64,000 nucleotides of DNA from Acanthopleura granulata (GCA_016165875.1 JABBOT010000017.1:2062186-2126185), one strand, 5' to 3'. Positions 10,335 to 19,676 are shown, counted from the first letter of the stretch. The notes: generated by a model from the sequence alone, not told the origin. Made by a program: numbers and translations.

Positions 10335-10616
10335 TTAATTTTGCTCGTGAAAGAAGAGGTAAGCTTCGTCACTGTTGAAAGTGGAATAGGGCTCAACTAG
10401 TTGTTCAGTGTCGGGCGTTTGGCTTTTGATAGGGAGACCACCACAGAAGTCGCGGGAACTGACGAGACGGCTCCGTCGGCCGCCTGATTCCGTGGGAATA
10501 TGCTGCTGGTGCTTCCGCTCTCCTCTCTTCTTCTTGTCCTCTGTCTTGTGTTTCTTCTGCCGGGAAGAATGAGCCAGGTGTGAATGTGTCGCCTTTTGAA
10601 TATGAGAAGTGTACAT
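10335..10616 (-). CDS. Hypothetical basic ORF in the Polinton-type element
   Basis: A 93-codon frame with a strongly basic stretch (SRQKKHKTEDKKKRGERKHQ), then a Ser/Arg-rich part and an acidic, aromatic end (FNSDEAYLFFHEQN). No domain is recognised. It lies upstream of the PX-like candidate on the same strand and could be a DNA-binding or late structural protein, but that is inference from charge and position only. The stop is followed by an AT-rich block resembling one near 13080-13130. Confidence 0.3.
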   Translation of the reverse strand: MYTSHIQKATHSHLAHSSRQKKHKTEDKKKRGERKHQQHIPTESGGRRSRLVSSRDFCGGLPIKSQTPDTEQLVEPYSTFNSDEAYLFFHEQN

Positions 10617-10626
10617 GTCCTCTGGC

Positions 10627-10926
10627 TTATCTCCTGATCCATTTTCTTCCTTTTACTTCTCTTCGCCTCCCATCTTTGATGAGGTGGGTACTACTGATGG
10701 AGACACGTTGGAGGCTGTGGTTGGCTTCGGCGGCGCGAGACTTTGCTACTAGTGATCTTGAAATATGGAATGCAGTTAGAGTACCTGTTGGTACAGACGG
10801 AGCTTGTCTTTGTTTGACAATTTTCCGTTTTTTAAAATAGACTCCATCGCAGCATCTAAAGTGTTGAGGACTTGGACAGCAGACGGGACCGGTTAAGACG
10901 AGGTCAGCTGAATCAACCCCACCCAT
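10627..10926 (-). CDS. Hypothetical ORF in the Polinton-type element
   Basis: A 99-codon minus-strand frame with a Cys-rich segment (CCPSPQHFRCCDG) and a basic end. It overlaps the 3' end of the conserved small ORF at 10893-11246. I recognise no family. It may be a frame-shifted extension of a neighbour rather than a separate gene. Confidence 0.2.
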   Translation of the reverse strand: MGGVDSADLVLTGPVCCPSPQHFRCCDGVYFKKRKIVKQRQAPSVPTGTLTAFHISRSLVAKSRAAEANHSLQRVSISSTHLIKDGRRREVKGRKWIRR

Positions 10927-11246
10927 ACATAAGGCGGGGTTCGAGCAGGGCCATTCATTTCACATAGGCCATAGTCTGTAACGACCACCCCATCCCACCT
11001 ATGGCAGGTGCGATAGCAGGGATGGGAAACAAGAACCCGAGTCCTCGGTCTTTTTCTATAACGATCTGAAGGGGACATTCCCATTGAAGACGTTCTTATG
11101 ACATTCACGCACACACAGTGGATAAGTTCTGCATTAGGTCCGTGAAGAATCGTCCGCTTGACCTGCGTGTGGACAATGGGCAGGGGTTTTAGGAAAGGAG
11201 AAAAGCGGCGTAGCGGGACTGAGATGGCTGCTGTCTGCTTGTACAC
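10893..11246 (-). pseudogene. Small conserved Polinton protein
   Basis: A minus-strand frame of 117 codons. The part that looks conserved is residues about 27-70, with HTQVKRTILHGPNAELIHC followed by a Cys-rich and then a basic stretch (PSDRYRKRPRTRV). This pattern (a helical L-I-x-C-x-C core, then Arg/Lys-rich residues) matches a short protein that I recall lying next to the packaging ATPase in many invertebrate Polintons; its role is not established. It follows the ATPase on the same strand with a short gap. The C-terminal 45 residues look like read-through into decayed sequence. Confidence 0.5.
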
Positions 11247-11317
11247 TGATAGGGTAGGTGAGATGTGGGTGGGTTTTATGACTGTGGCAGATAGGTTTAC
11301 TTGACCTCATCGGGGAA

Positions 11318-11895
11318 CACTTGACCTCATGGGCGCCCGCAGTTTATCGAGTGTGGTTTTCTTGAAATCGATGAGCAAATGTGCACAAGGCTCGGACGTG
11401 GCATCTTAAAAGGCCTCTTACACGTACTGGGTCTTGCCTGGGGTCATTTGCTTAGAGATGGTAATGATCTGAGACGTGTCTCGGAATTTTTTTAATACCA
11501 ACAAGTAATGAACGTTTAAGCTGATAGTCCTATAATCTTCGCTTTTGTTAAACAGGTTCTGTACGATGTAGATGACACTGATATTGCGTTGATGACTTCC
11601 CTTGGTAAAGAGTGCCGTACCAAGTTTGTGTGCTTCGGCCATGAGATCTTCGACAATCACTACAGTCCGCTCCCCCGGGTTGAATGCTGAGACTAGATAC
11701 TCCTTCCTGAATGTCGACATTCGGCAAGGTGGCATACATGGGCTGCCATTCACCACGGTCTGGGGATGGGTGAATCAGTTCCCGAGCTCGCTCGATGACA
11801 GGTTTGACAAAGACCAATTTGCCACTGTCGGTGGGTCCATTGACAAGGCAGGTAAAAGGGTGTCCCCATCCATGGGTCTGATGGAAAAGTCAGGG
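11318..11895 (-). pseudogene. Packaging ATPase (FtsK/HerA, A32-like) remnant
   Basis: Genome-packaging ATPase of the Polinton type. The Walker A region reads GPTDSGKL (11838 to 11815), where the family has a G-K-T/S type loop, so the glycine before the serine and the terminal Thr/Ser are changed. It continues as FVKPVIERARELIHPSPDRG, then a frameshift. The Walker B region (VVIVEDLMAEAHKLG) is followed by LFTKGSHQRNISVIYIVQNL, which includes the sensor-type stretch, then RTISLNVHYLLVLKKFRD. After a stop near 11418, sequence to about 11320 still resembles the C terminus (LLIDFKKTTLDKLR). At least one frameshift and two stops make it dead. Sequence upstream, to about 12235, is proline/serine-rich in the same orientation and may be a degraded N-terminal extension or leader. 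Confidence 0.85.
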
Positions 11896-12239
11896 GGAAG
11901 GGAATTGGACTGGCGAGGATGGAGCTGGAAAGGCGAGGTGGGATTGGGATGGGTTCACGTCAGAGAGAGGCAGTGTTGGAGTAGACGGCCGGACTCGAAG
12001 CTATGATGAGGGTGTGAGTTCGGCCTGTGGGGTGTTTGGATCAGCCCTTGGTAATGTAGGCTTGGGGATAGCTCGTTCAATAGGGGTCCCTATTGTGTAC
12101 TAGTCATACGGGTAGTACTGGTAGGCTGATTTGGTACCGGTGTAGAAGGCTGACTTCATATCCTTGCAGGCGGCTGACTAGGTGCCGTGAGAGAAGGCTA
12201 ACTACACACGCTCCTACGCCCACGCCTGTAGTCATTGAC

Positions 12240-12390
12240 GGCTTTTATTCATATCAGCCAGAGAAATTATACATTTGTTGGAAGCATGCCACCGTCTATG
12301 TCACCGCATTCCTTCATTCATGGATGTTCATTGATACCAGCGAGAGACATGGATACATTGTAGGACGCCTGCTGGCTGACTAACCCACAT
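12240..12390 (-). pseudogene. Small inverted copy of a PolB segment
   Basis: Bases 12309-12381 match the reverse complement of 7392-7464 at 61 of 73 positions by eye. The latter lies just before the GGPS segment of PolB copy B. Read on the minus strand both give a GINE-like segment (AGINEHP here, TGINEQP there). The copy is short and stops soon after. It may mark an old inversion or duplication inside the element, or a second polymerase copy of which nothing else remains. Confidence 0.5.
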
Positions 12391-13269
12391 ACTATTCTCC
12401 GCTTCCGGCTGGATTTTTCCATGGGCGAGATAGGCTTACCATACAAGACATATGGGTTGCGAATGATCATGAATCAACACAAAACACAGCTCGTAAAAAT
12501 AAAACATCAATCAAACGAACACCAATCAGACCAACACCAATCGTCTATCTTGGTAACCTCTAAGTCATAAAAACACACAATATCAACCATAAAGCAACAA
12601 AGACATGGAGCATAGTTTTCCATGTTTTTCACTTCAACGTCAAACACAACTGTATATAAAAGGAAAAGAGAAAAAGCTCGAGAACCATAACCATAGCAAA
12701 ATATTTACAGGATATAAAGGTTCCGTCGTGTCTTTGTCCTGGCTCAGCCTTGCCACCGTCTCCACAAGGCTATTGTGTCGGTACCGTTGATGGTGGTCAC
12801 GCACGTATCACACGCGTGAAATCTTTCACAACTGGTGAGATTAAGAATGCATACATTTCCACTCCGGTGTGAGTAGGATTGGGGTGGCCTGCGGCGTGGA
12901 GATGGATTAGACAGCAGCCGTGGTCTAAAAATAAAAAAAATAAAATAAACATGTACAAATACAGGTACACAGCTCAACAGAATGTAACATGACTCTCCAG
13001 AAGAGCATGTGCCAGGTAAAACTAGACAAGAACTATACACAAGGCAAGGCCATCGGGCGACTCAGGGGTTCGAAACCCGGCGTGGTCAGTGTCAGTTGTT
13101 TTAACTTTTAATTTTTTAAATTTTTTCAAATATCAAAAAGGAAAATCTAGGTTACATACTTACGCTGAAAGCCCTGTGATATGATCCAAGTAAAGCCTGC
13201 TGAAATCTGGGCTGTGTTTCTGGACCTGGGTCTGATGGAGTTACTGTTGCCCTTTATCCTGGGGCCATT
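12391..13269. other. Spacer in the element, no gene identified
   Basis: Open frames at 12605-12790 (+) and 12744-13040 (-) show no domain; the minus one has scattered cysteines (C-x8-C-x4-C-x2-C) but no clear zinc-finger spacing. A near-palindromic GGTTCGAAACC, a perfect RNA polymerase III B-box type sequence, lies near 13070 and is followed by an AT-rich tract resembling 10300-10340. Confidence 0.4.
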
Positions 13270-14196
13270 GGTCAGCTTATGCTGCATTCTGGAAACTGGT
13301 CAACATTTGGATCTTGTCTCGGCGTAATACAGCTTCGTCGACGATGGTCAAGTCGTCCGCTGCCAGAGACTCGAGGCATGAATGCCGACTCTAGCTGTGA
13401 TGGTCCATACGGCAACCTTCGCACTGCTCTCGCAGGACGCAGAAAATCAAAGGGGGCCGACATTGGGACACACTGGCCCACATCAGGTTTTCTAGAATGG
13501 CGTAGTCCAGGACACTTAGAGGCGGTGTGGCTTGTGGTGTGCTCGGAGACGGGGACGGGGGGCTGGCTGGTTTTGCCGCTGCTATTGTTGTGGTTGCCGC
13601 TACTGTTGTGGTTAATGTGCTGGCCAGCTGGGGAAGCTCTTCTTCTTCATGCATTGCGGCAAGCACCTCTCGTGCATGACGCAGGGCTCGGTCAGATCAT
13701 TCCAGGCGTCAGCTCGTCTACTATGCCAGGTAATATTTGCCCTGTGGTATGTATTGGACCCACTGCTTGATATTCAGGTACAACCAGCGCTCACTGGTTT
13801 GTGGATTCTGGTAGACAGGAAAACAGAGGGAAATATCATCACTCAGACAAAACAGCTGTTCCGCTGGTGGAGACTGCTCCTCGTTAGCCGGTATAGGGAC
13901 GGTCCACATTCGACTAGTTTGCACTTTTAAAACCTTGTCAAATGTCTTCCAGGCATCCCCTGGACTTGTGATATGTTTCTGGAAGGGCTGGTCGAAATAT
14001 TTGAAGACGGTAATGTTATCCCCCACGACTTGAATCTGAAACGTCTTGGTCACGTCTGTGCTGTAAATCCTTAACTATGTACAGGTTAGACAATCTTCTT
14101 ATTTGGTACTGGCTGTGCATCCGTCTTTTCTTTCTGAGCCTTGGCACTACCCATCACAGTGATTGTTGTTGATGTTGTCTGTTTGGTTTTTGACAT
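13270..14196 (-). pseudogene. Unidentified gene of the element, possibly structural
   Basis: A minus-strand gene with a plausible promoter (TATAAAG, 14262-14282) and an ATG at 14196-14194 that gives a Thr/Gln/Lys-rich start (MSKTKQTTSTTITVMG). After a frameshift near 14050 a 110-codon frame (14053-13721) is rich in aromatic residues, including QVVGDNITVFKYFDQPFQKH, RMWTVPIPANEEQ and LYLNIKQWVQYIPQGKYYLA. Another shift leads into frames at 13666-13391 (alanine/proline-rich) and 13481-13272 (VGQCVPMSAPFDFLRPARAV). Total coding span is about 300 residues. I cannot name the family. The aromatic, beta-strand-like composition suggests a virion structural protein (a second Polinton capsid protein or, less likely, a captured parvovirus-like capsid), but no diagnostic motif settles it. 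Confidence 0.45.
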
Positions 14197-14261
14197 AGTG
14201 AGGCAATGTAGGAACAGGCAGTGCAAGTTGTGGGTCTCACGTCTGACGGTAAAAGTGACGG

Positions 14262-14282
14262 AGTGAGACAGCTTTATAGAGC
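14262..14282 (-). promoter_or_regulatory. TATA-box candidate
   Basis: The minus strand reads GGCTCTATAAAGCTG, about 75 bases before the ATG at 14196. Spacing fits a RNA polymerase II core promoter for the unidentified gene at 13270-14196. Confidence 0.45.
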
Positions 14283-14420
14283 CAAAACACTTTCTACACG
14301 AGTCCAGTACTGTGGAGAGAATTCTAGGTTTTTCCCCAGCCGTGCATACGCACTTTCTCGTTGGCCGGACATGACCCTTCTAAAATTGTCAACACATGCC
14401 ACGCTCAGTACTCCCTAAAT

Positions 14421-14604
14421 AAAAAACAGATGTACAAAACACAGCTCCCAGCTAATAGCTAATGTATTAGCCAAGGATGTACTCAGCAGGCTGGGCAAAC
14501 CGCAAGCCCCCCCCCCCCCCCTCTCTTCTATGAAAAACATATGCATAAAACACAACTCCAGCTAATGTATTGGTGTGGGAAGTACTCAGCAGGTTAGGCG
14601 AACA
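14421..14604. repeat. Direct repeat, two copies about 112 bp apart, with poly-C tract
   Basis: AAAAACAGATGTACAAAAC, CTAATGTATTAG and GTACTCAGCAGGCTGGGC (14421-14496) recur, diverged, from 14532 to about 14604. A run of 15 C lies at 14507-14521 between them. Confidence 0.65.
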
Positions 14605-15088
14605 GAGGTGGCCTTGAGATAGTCACGTTGTTGTGAACGAGGTAAGCCGAATGCTTTTGAACTCGCCAACATTAATGCGACATATGTTGCAGACTTTCTC
14701 CGCAGTAAAAATTACCTGGGCGAGAAAGACAGCACTGCACATAAACTGTCTTATTAAATCACACGGAGCACAAATTAGGAAAAATTTATGAAAAATATAA
14801 CCAAGCCGATTTCATCCCAACAACTATACGTGTACTTTGGTACATATAAAAAGATAGCACTTTTATTCTATTTATTCCTTAGATTTTATATACGTGTTGA
14901 AAGCCTATGTGTGTGTTCATGTTTTTATTTTATTAGCCTTTTTCCTAGCTCAAGCCGACGTTCACGCTGCTGGAGTTGCCCGCCTAAATGACTGGTGCGT
15001 GCTGAAATATTCCCTGGCCCTCTGTACCAGCTAATCACCGTATTTAATGACTGCTTTCGTTCCTAAAAAATACTATCCTCCTGATTCG

Positions 15089-15096
15089 CATAAAAG
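15089..15096 (+). promoter_or_regulatory. TATA-like element of right cassette
   Basis: CATAAAAG lies about 40 bases before the ATG at 15136 and is matched by TATAAAAG on the minus strand at 6649-6656 in the left terminal repeat. Confidence 0.45.
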
Positions 15097-15135
15097 CTCC
15101 GCGTCAAACATTCACAACTCACTCGATTTACTTCC

Positions 15136-15770
15136 ATGATGGAAAGATCAAAGCTAATCTTCAGGCGACGAACAAGCCGCAGAGTGTCACCTATCATGAT
15201 TAGTATAATAAGCCAGCGAGACAGCGTACCTGCGACGCGACTTGTATTCACAGACCACAACCGTCCTGATCGTCCTCAACTAACTAATGCTATGCGACTG
15301 CCACGACCATTTAGGCTACCAACCCAACCAGCTCAATAGCTGATAACGGGGAGTTTGAAGACGTCGAAGAAAGGGTGATGTACGCTAGAGAAGAGATAGC
15401 CACATGCCGGGATCAGAGATCTCAGAGGGCTAGAGTTTGGGAAGCCAACAACTCACAACCATCCGCAGCTCCATCTTCACCACCATTACACAGCTTCATA
15501 CAATGGACACAACTCGTGAGACGAGAACACGAAAACTACATCCAAATCGTTCAAGTGCAGCAGCCCAGCGACAGGAACAACACGCGAGCAACGCGACCAC
15601 GCTCACAAGAAAGGCCATGTATGATATGCCCGAACCAGCCATCCAACAGCTGTGTGTCTCCTTGTCATCATGCCACTCTTTGCCAACGCTATGTCAGTCA
15701 TCCTAGCCTGAGAAATTGGCCGATGTGCAAGGCACCGATAAGACGGCGGCTGGTGTTGTATTTCTAAGAC
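15136..15770 (+). pseudogene. RING-finger protein remnant in right terminal repeat
   Basis: A probable E3 ubiquitin-ligase-type gene. From ATG 15136 a basic frame runs to 15339 (MMERSKLIFRRRTSRR start). After a frameshift the frame 15375-15767 carries a C-terminal C3HC4-like RING at residues about 82-125: CMIC at 15618, then SPCHHATLCQRY, then WPMCKAPIRRRLVLYF ending at the stop. Two zinc-ligand cysteines appear lost, one after CHHATLCQR (tyrosine in its place) and one in the last pair (WPMC rather than CPMC). So the RING could not fold normally even if the frame were intact. The C-terminal position and the API-basic-YF ending resemble RINGs of inhibitor-of-apoptosis-like and viral proteins; no BIR domain is visible. 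The gene reads outward, inside the terminal repeat. Confidence 0.65.
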
Positions 15771-15922
15771 CAAATAATGACTGTGACTGGCAGAATTCCA
15801 AAAGCCCTTTTCAGGGGTAATCATCCCGAAAGAGGATTTTCAATCTGATCACAGTCTTTTATCTTAATGTTTGTATATTTATTCATTTATTTATTTTTTC
15901 TGTGATTGTCCATTGTGTATGA

Positions 15923-16079
15923 TTTATTTATTTATTTATTTGATTAGTGTTTTACGCCGTACTCGCTTATACGACGGCGGCCAGGATCATGGTGGGAGGA
16001 AACCGGGAAGAGCCCGGGGGAAACCCACGATCATCCGCAGGTTGCTGACCGACCCTCCCACTTGCGGCCGGAGAGGAAG
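15923..16079 (-). mobile_element. SINE fragment inserted in right terminal repeat
   Basis: An inverted tRNA-derived SINE, tail first (ATTT repeats, then GTTTTACGCCGTACTC and GGTGGGAGGAAACCGGG), truncated before the tRNA-like head. It is flanked by CATTGTGTATGA at 15911-15922 and 16080-16091, a 12-bp target-site duplication. The left terminal repeat has the empty site. Confidence 0.9.
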
Positions 16080-16215
16080 CATTGTGTATGAGTGTGAATG
16101 TATGTGAGTATGCATATAGACTGACAGTCAGACAGCCAGCAGACGACCGAATCCCCGGGTTTTTCCCACTACACGTGACGTCACACCATGACGTCGCTTG
16201 ACAAGCCCAAGGTCA

Positions 16216-17192
16216 GGTACGCCCAACAGGGCTTTACCCAATTTTTTTTTACTGCGACATGGGACTCCCTTCCATTCATCCCGTTCATTCATAACTTCTA
16301 CCTCGTACTACATGTTCATGCATTCTCAACCCCTTATCATGCTGTATGTGTAAAACGCACTGACCGTGCTCATTCGCCCTTACCGGCAGACTTTTTTGTT
16401 TTTGAAATTTTTTTTCCAGAACTTTCCACAACCTTTTCACACAGAACTTTTCACACACCACGACACACGATAACGCTGATAACGATAGTTGGCATGAGCC
16501 TCTCACCAATGCGGTTGCTGTAAGCTCAAGCCTAGCTTACGCTGGTTTCGGCAGTGCTGCCGTATGTAGGAAGGTCTACAACTATCCTGCAGATGGTCCT
16601 TGGTTTCACGGGTCGTGCGTTTCCTTCCATCTGAATTCTGGCCGCCGTCCTATGAGTGAAATTGTCTTGAGGACGGTGTAAAACACCAGTCAAATAGATA
16701 AATAACACCTGTACTACGTACTGCCTATTGGTCTGAATTCTGAGTATTGACACTTTAAAATACATCCGTAGTATTACAAATTATTGTTCTCCACCTTTCT
16801 TGACTTAGACTCTTCCCCAAATACAGAAAGTGTGAAATATATTAACGTTTTGAATTATATAAACAGAACAAAGCCCATTGAATGGGAAACTTTCAGTCGG
16901 CTAATGTTAACAGTGCAAAATGTCCTGTGTTTCTCAGAAATTAGAAAATAGCACGAATTAAATAGCATGCAGTATTTTGTGTAAAAAGTTGTATACATGA
17001 GAAAGGACTAATTTTTAGACTTCGTTAGACGTAACACGGTAAACATGGCCCATACTTGTCCTATCCCCCAAAAGAGAAAATATGTGAATAATTGTAAATA
17101 CAAGGAGAGGAAACCAGAAAACGAGACATAAAATCTTTCTTCTACATGTAGGTATGTTTGCTAAAGTTTTTCAAACTCATTTTGACCCCTCT
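16216..17192. other. Gene-free stretch right of the element
   Basis: No gene is seen. It contains the SINE at 16497-16712. The region 16216-16496 may hold the unresolved outer end of the terminal repeat. Confidence 0.5.
16497..16712 (+). mobile_element. SINE, 5'-truncated
   Basis: Starts within the tRNA-like head (CACCAATGCGGTTGCTG), passes through the core (CCGCCGTCCTATGAGTGAAA) and ends at CACCAGTCAAATAGATAAAT. Same family as the full copy at 31137. Confidence 0.85.
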
Positions 17193-17555
17193 TTATATCC
17201 TATAACGGTAATACGCACTGTTAATGATGTGATATTCCGCTCCGTTACTTCTGCTGAATGTGTTGTCCAGTTGGGTGAAAACACGGTAATGGGTTTGACA
17301 CACCAACGTCTCGTTGTTATAAAAAAAGGATGAACACTTTTTTGTGGAGACACATTTCGTTGCACACTCAATGCTTGAGGGAACGTCTCGGTAGTGATTG
17401 AGGAGGAAAGCCTGGGAAACGGAGTTGTCGAAGGCAGAGTTTATCCATGTAAATTCTTGTCGGAAGAGAGAGGACACCAAGTAGCAATTGAGCCATAGGG
17501 TCAGGCTGAAATGTTCTAGGACTATCCATCCTAGGCCCCCCGGAGCGGACCACAT
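17193..17555 (-). CDS. Small PAN/apple-domain protein or exon
   Basis: An intact 120-codon frame on the minus strand. Residues about 14-33 are hydrophobic (LEHFSLTLWLNCYLVSSLF) and could be a signal peptide or anchor. Residues about 60-112 look like a PAN/apple domain: SSIECATKCVSTKKCSSFFY, then CQTHYRV and a hydrophobic end, giving the C-x3-C-x5-C plus later C spacing typical of these disulfide-bonded ligand-binding modules. Secreted and membrane proteins with such domains are abundant in molluscs. The start is the only ATG before the hydrophobic segment. The single-exon form and lack of neighbours mean it may be one exon of a larger gene, a retrocopy or a pseudogene. No splice acceptor was fixed. 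Confidence 0.5.
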   Translation of the reverse strand: MWSAPGGLGWIVLEHFSLTLWLNCYLVSSLFRQEFTWINSAFDNSVSQAFLLNHYRDVPSSIECATKCVSTKKCSSFFYNNETLVCQTHYRVFTQLDNTFSRSNGAEYHIINSAYYRYRI

Positions 17556-18059
17556 ACTCCGAAGCCGTAAACCTCAAGGCTACTTTTGAACAAACACCGC
17601 ATGGATTGGGGCAAGGTGTAAAAATATAAACTGTTAACATAAAGTTTAAGATCTCCTCTGGTTTTCATTCATGGCTGACCAAACAACGGAGTGAAACTCG
17701 TGTGCCGTAGTTGCAAGAGACGACAGAGTTTAAACGGGTGTCCGAGTTGGGCTCCGAAAAGAGCTACAGCAAAGCATTGCACCAGGGTTTGTTTCCGTGC
17801 TTTTTCGAAGTTGTCGTCAATGGCTAATTCCCATGGCATTTCCCAGCGTGATTGATGAGTTGATCTATGGTGCCCCTGGTGATCACAAAAAGCTTTTTTT
17901 GTACAAACCAACATTCATGAATAAATGAGATATTCTTGACATGGACATAATGAGTAAAGGTATACATACCTTACAGATAAATCATTAGCCTGGCAGCTGG
18001 CAAAGCCTAAGCACGGTATGAAAGACATTTTCCATATCTATGTATTTATCAAAGTTAGG

Positions 18060-18255
18060 TATTCATTCATTTGTTTGACTCTTGTTTTACGCCACACTAC
18101 TTTTGCCACATTGTGGTGCGAGGAAACCGGGAGGAGCCCAATGGAAACCGATTACCTTCCCATGTATGGACTAAGAGGACACTAGCTGGACCTGGAATTC
18201 AACTCACAGCTGTCGCATTGTGGAGAAGTTCCTGGGTCATGCCGCTGCGAAAGTT
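18060..18255 (-). mobile_element. SINE, partial
   Basis: GTTTTACGCC, GAGGAAACCGGGAGGAGCCC and TTCAACTCACAGCTGTCGCA mark an inverted copy of the main SINE, reaching into the tRNA-like head near CTGGGTCATGCCGCTGCGA. Confidence 0.8.
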
Positions 18256-18932
18256 CAATAACCCCTTGGCCACGGAAGCGACCCTTTATTGAATCATACC
18301 TCAGGCAAAGTGTGGCTAATATGCCACGATGCAATAGTCTCCCTGGACGGCCTCTTCACCATCTGCATATTCATTCTAGGCATGATAGGTGTTGCAGAAG
18401 TTCTTCAATGTGTCTTGAAACATTATTTTAGAATACATATAAAAACTAAAGCATACAGAGTAAAATGTTACCAGCGACGACAGTGTGATAACTGGTCAAA
18501 GGTGACACGTTACCGGGATAAATCTTGCCACTTGTCAATTTATCTGTTTTATTCTATATGGGCATGTATGTGTTCATATAAACAACAATTTACACCACCC
18601 TAGCACCATGGCATAGGAAGAATTAGGTGAAAAAAATGCAGTGAGGTTAACTGCAAAATGCTAGACGTGACAAGTCTAAAATACACAAAATATTGTATTA
18701 GCATCACATTTTAATACACGACTATATACAATAACATGACCATCTGATAAATGCCATTGGAATCACCACCAATTACCCATGTGAAACATTAGTTTCATTC
18801 TAAATTAGAACTATTTTTACTCCCTTGTGAGGGCTACATCAAGACTATCAGCTCTGTGATATACAATACTCATTGCAGAGTTCTAGAATTGATAAATGTT
18901 ATTCCAAGCCTGATAAATATGCCCTGTTTCAT

Positions 18933-19085
18933 TAATTTTGTTGTTTAACGCAGTACTCGAGTATTTTTCACCAATATGAAGGCGATACTTGTTTATGGAT
19001 GGCGGGAACCAGGGCGTAGGGCGTACACCACCAACCTGTTGCATATAACTGACGAACTTTTCAAACGTCATATACAGACATTTGC
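18933..19085 (-). mobile_element. Second repeat family (GTTTAACGC type), fragment
   Basis: TTGTTGTTTAACGCAGTACTC, 30-40 bases of core, then CACCAACCTGTTGCATATAAC and CTGACGAACTTTTCAAACG. Related copies occur at 28376, 44243 and 54255, which share GTTTAACG-like starts and a TGACGAA-type block. Confidence 0.5.
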
Positions 19086-19676
19086 ACGACTTGAGTGGAA
19101 GAAAAGTGGTTTGAAGTGATCAATAGAACGACCATCGAAACCAAGGTCAAAGGAACAGTAAGAAAGGAGGAATTTAAAAACTATCTTTTTCAGGTAGGCT
19201 TTGAACCGCACTTCGTATGAAGTAGCGACTGAAAGGCGAGCAGTTTCATCCACCAGACCATGTCCCCCTTCCCCCGACCACACCAGTCAGTGTTTTAAAC
19301 TTTGCTATGTGGTGTAAAGTCAAATCAGTATACGCTCTGCTCTACATTTATACAGATGTGCCAGAGTATTTGGGCTTTCTTCTGATTAGTCCCGTGTAGG
19401 AATTACCAGTGCATCTATTTTGTTAAGTAAGGGAAAAGAAGATATTCGGGAAAAGTTCATGTTTGGCAGCAATTTAGAGCATGTAGCTTTGACGCTTTGT
19501 AATGTACATTGGCAAACTAATAATAACCCTGATAATGCGCGTTTTAGATGAACATTATGAAGCATAAGAAGCATCTTGTCATTGAAACGGGTTTTTTGGC
19601 AGTTTCTTCGATAAGTTTTCACCCTTTTACCATTACCATGCAATCCTTTATACCATAAAAAACAGGCCTCGCCCTA

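Larger units (their letters stand above)
14898..16215. repeat. Right terminal inverted repeat of Polinton-type element
   Basis: An inverted partner of 6003-6820. The inner block 14898-15125 holds TTTATTTTATTAGC, AAGCCGACGTTCACGCTG and CATAAAAG. The outer block holds CCCGAAAGAG (from 15825), TTTTCTGTGATTGT and CATTGTGTATGA, then, after an inserted SINE, GAGTATGCATATAGACTGAC to GTGACGTCAC at 16175-16184. The segment between the blocks contains a RING-finger ORF not found in the left repeat. About 160 bp of the length is the SINE. The outer end beyond 16230 is unresolved. Confidence 0.75.
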
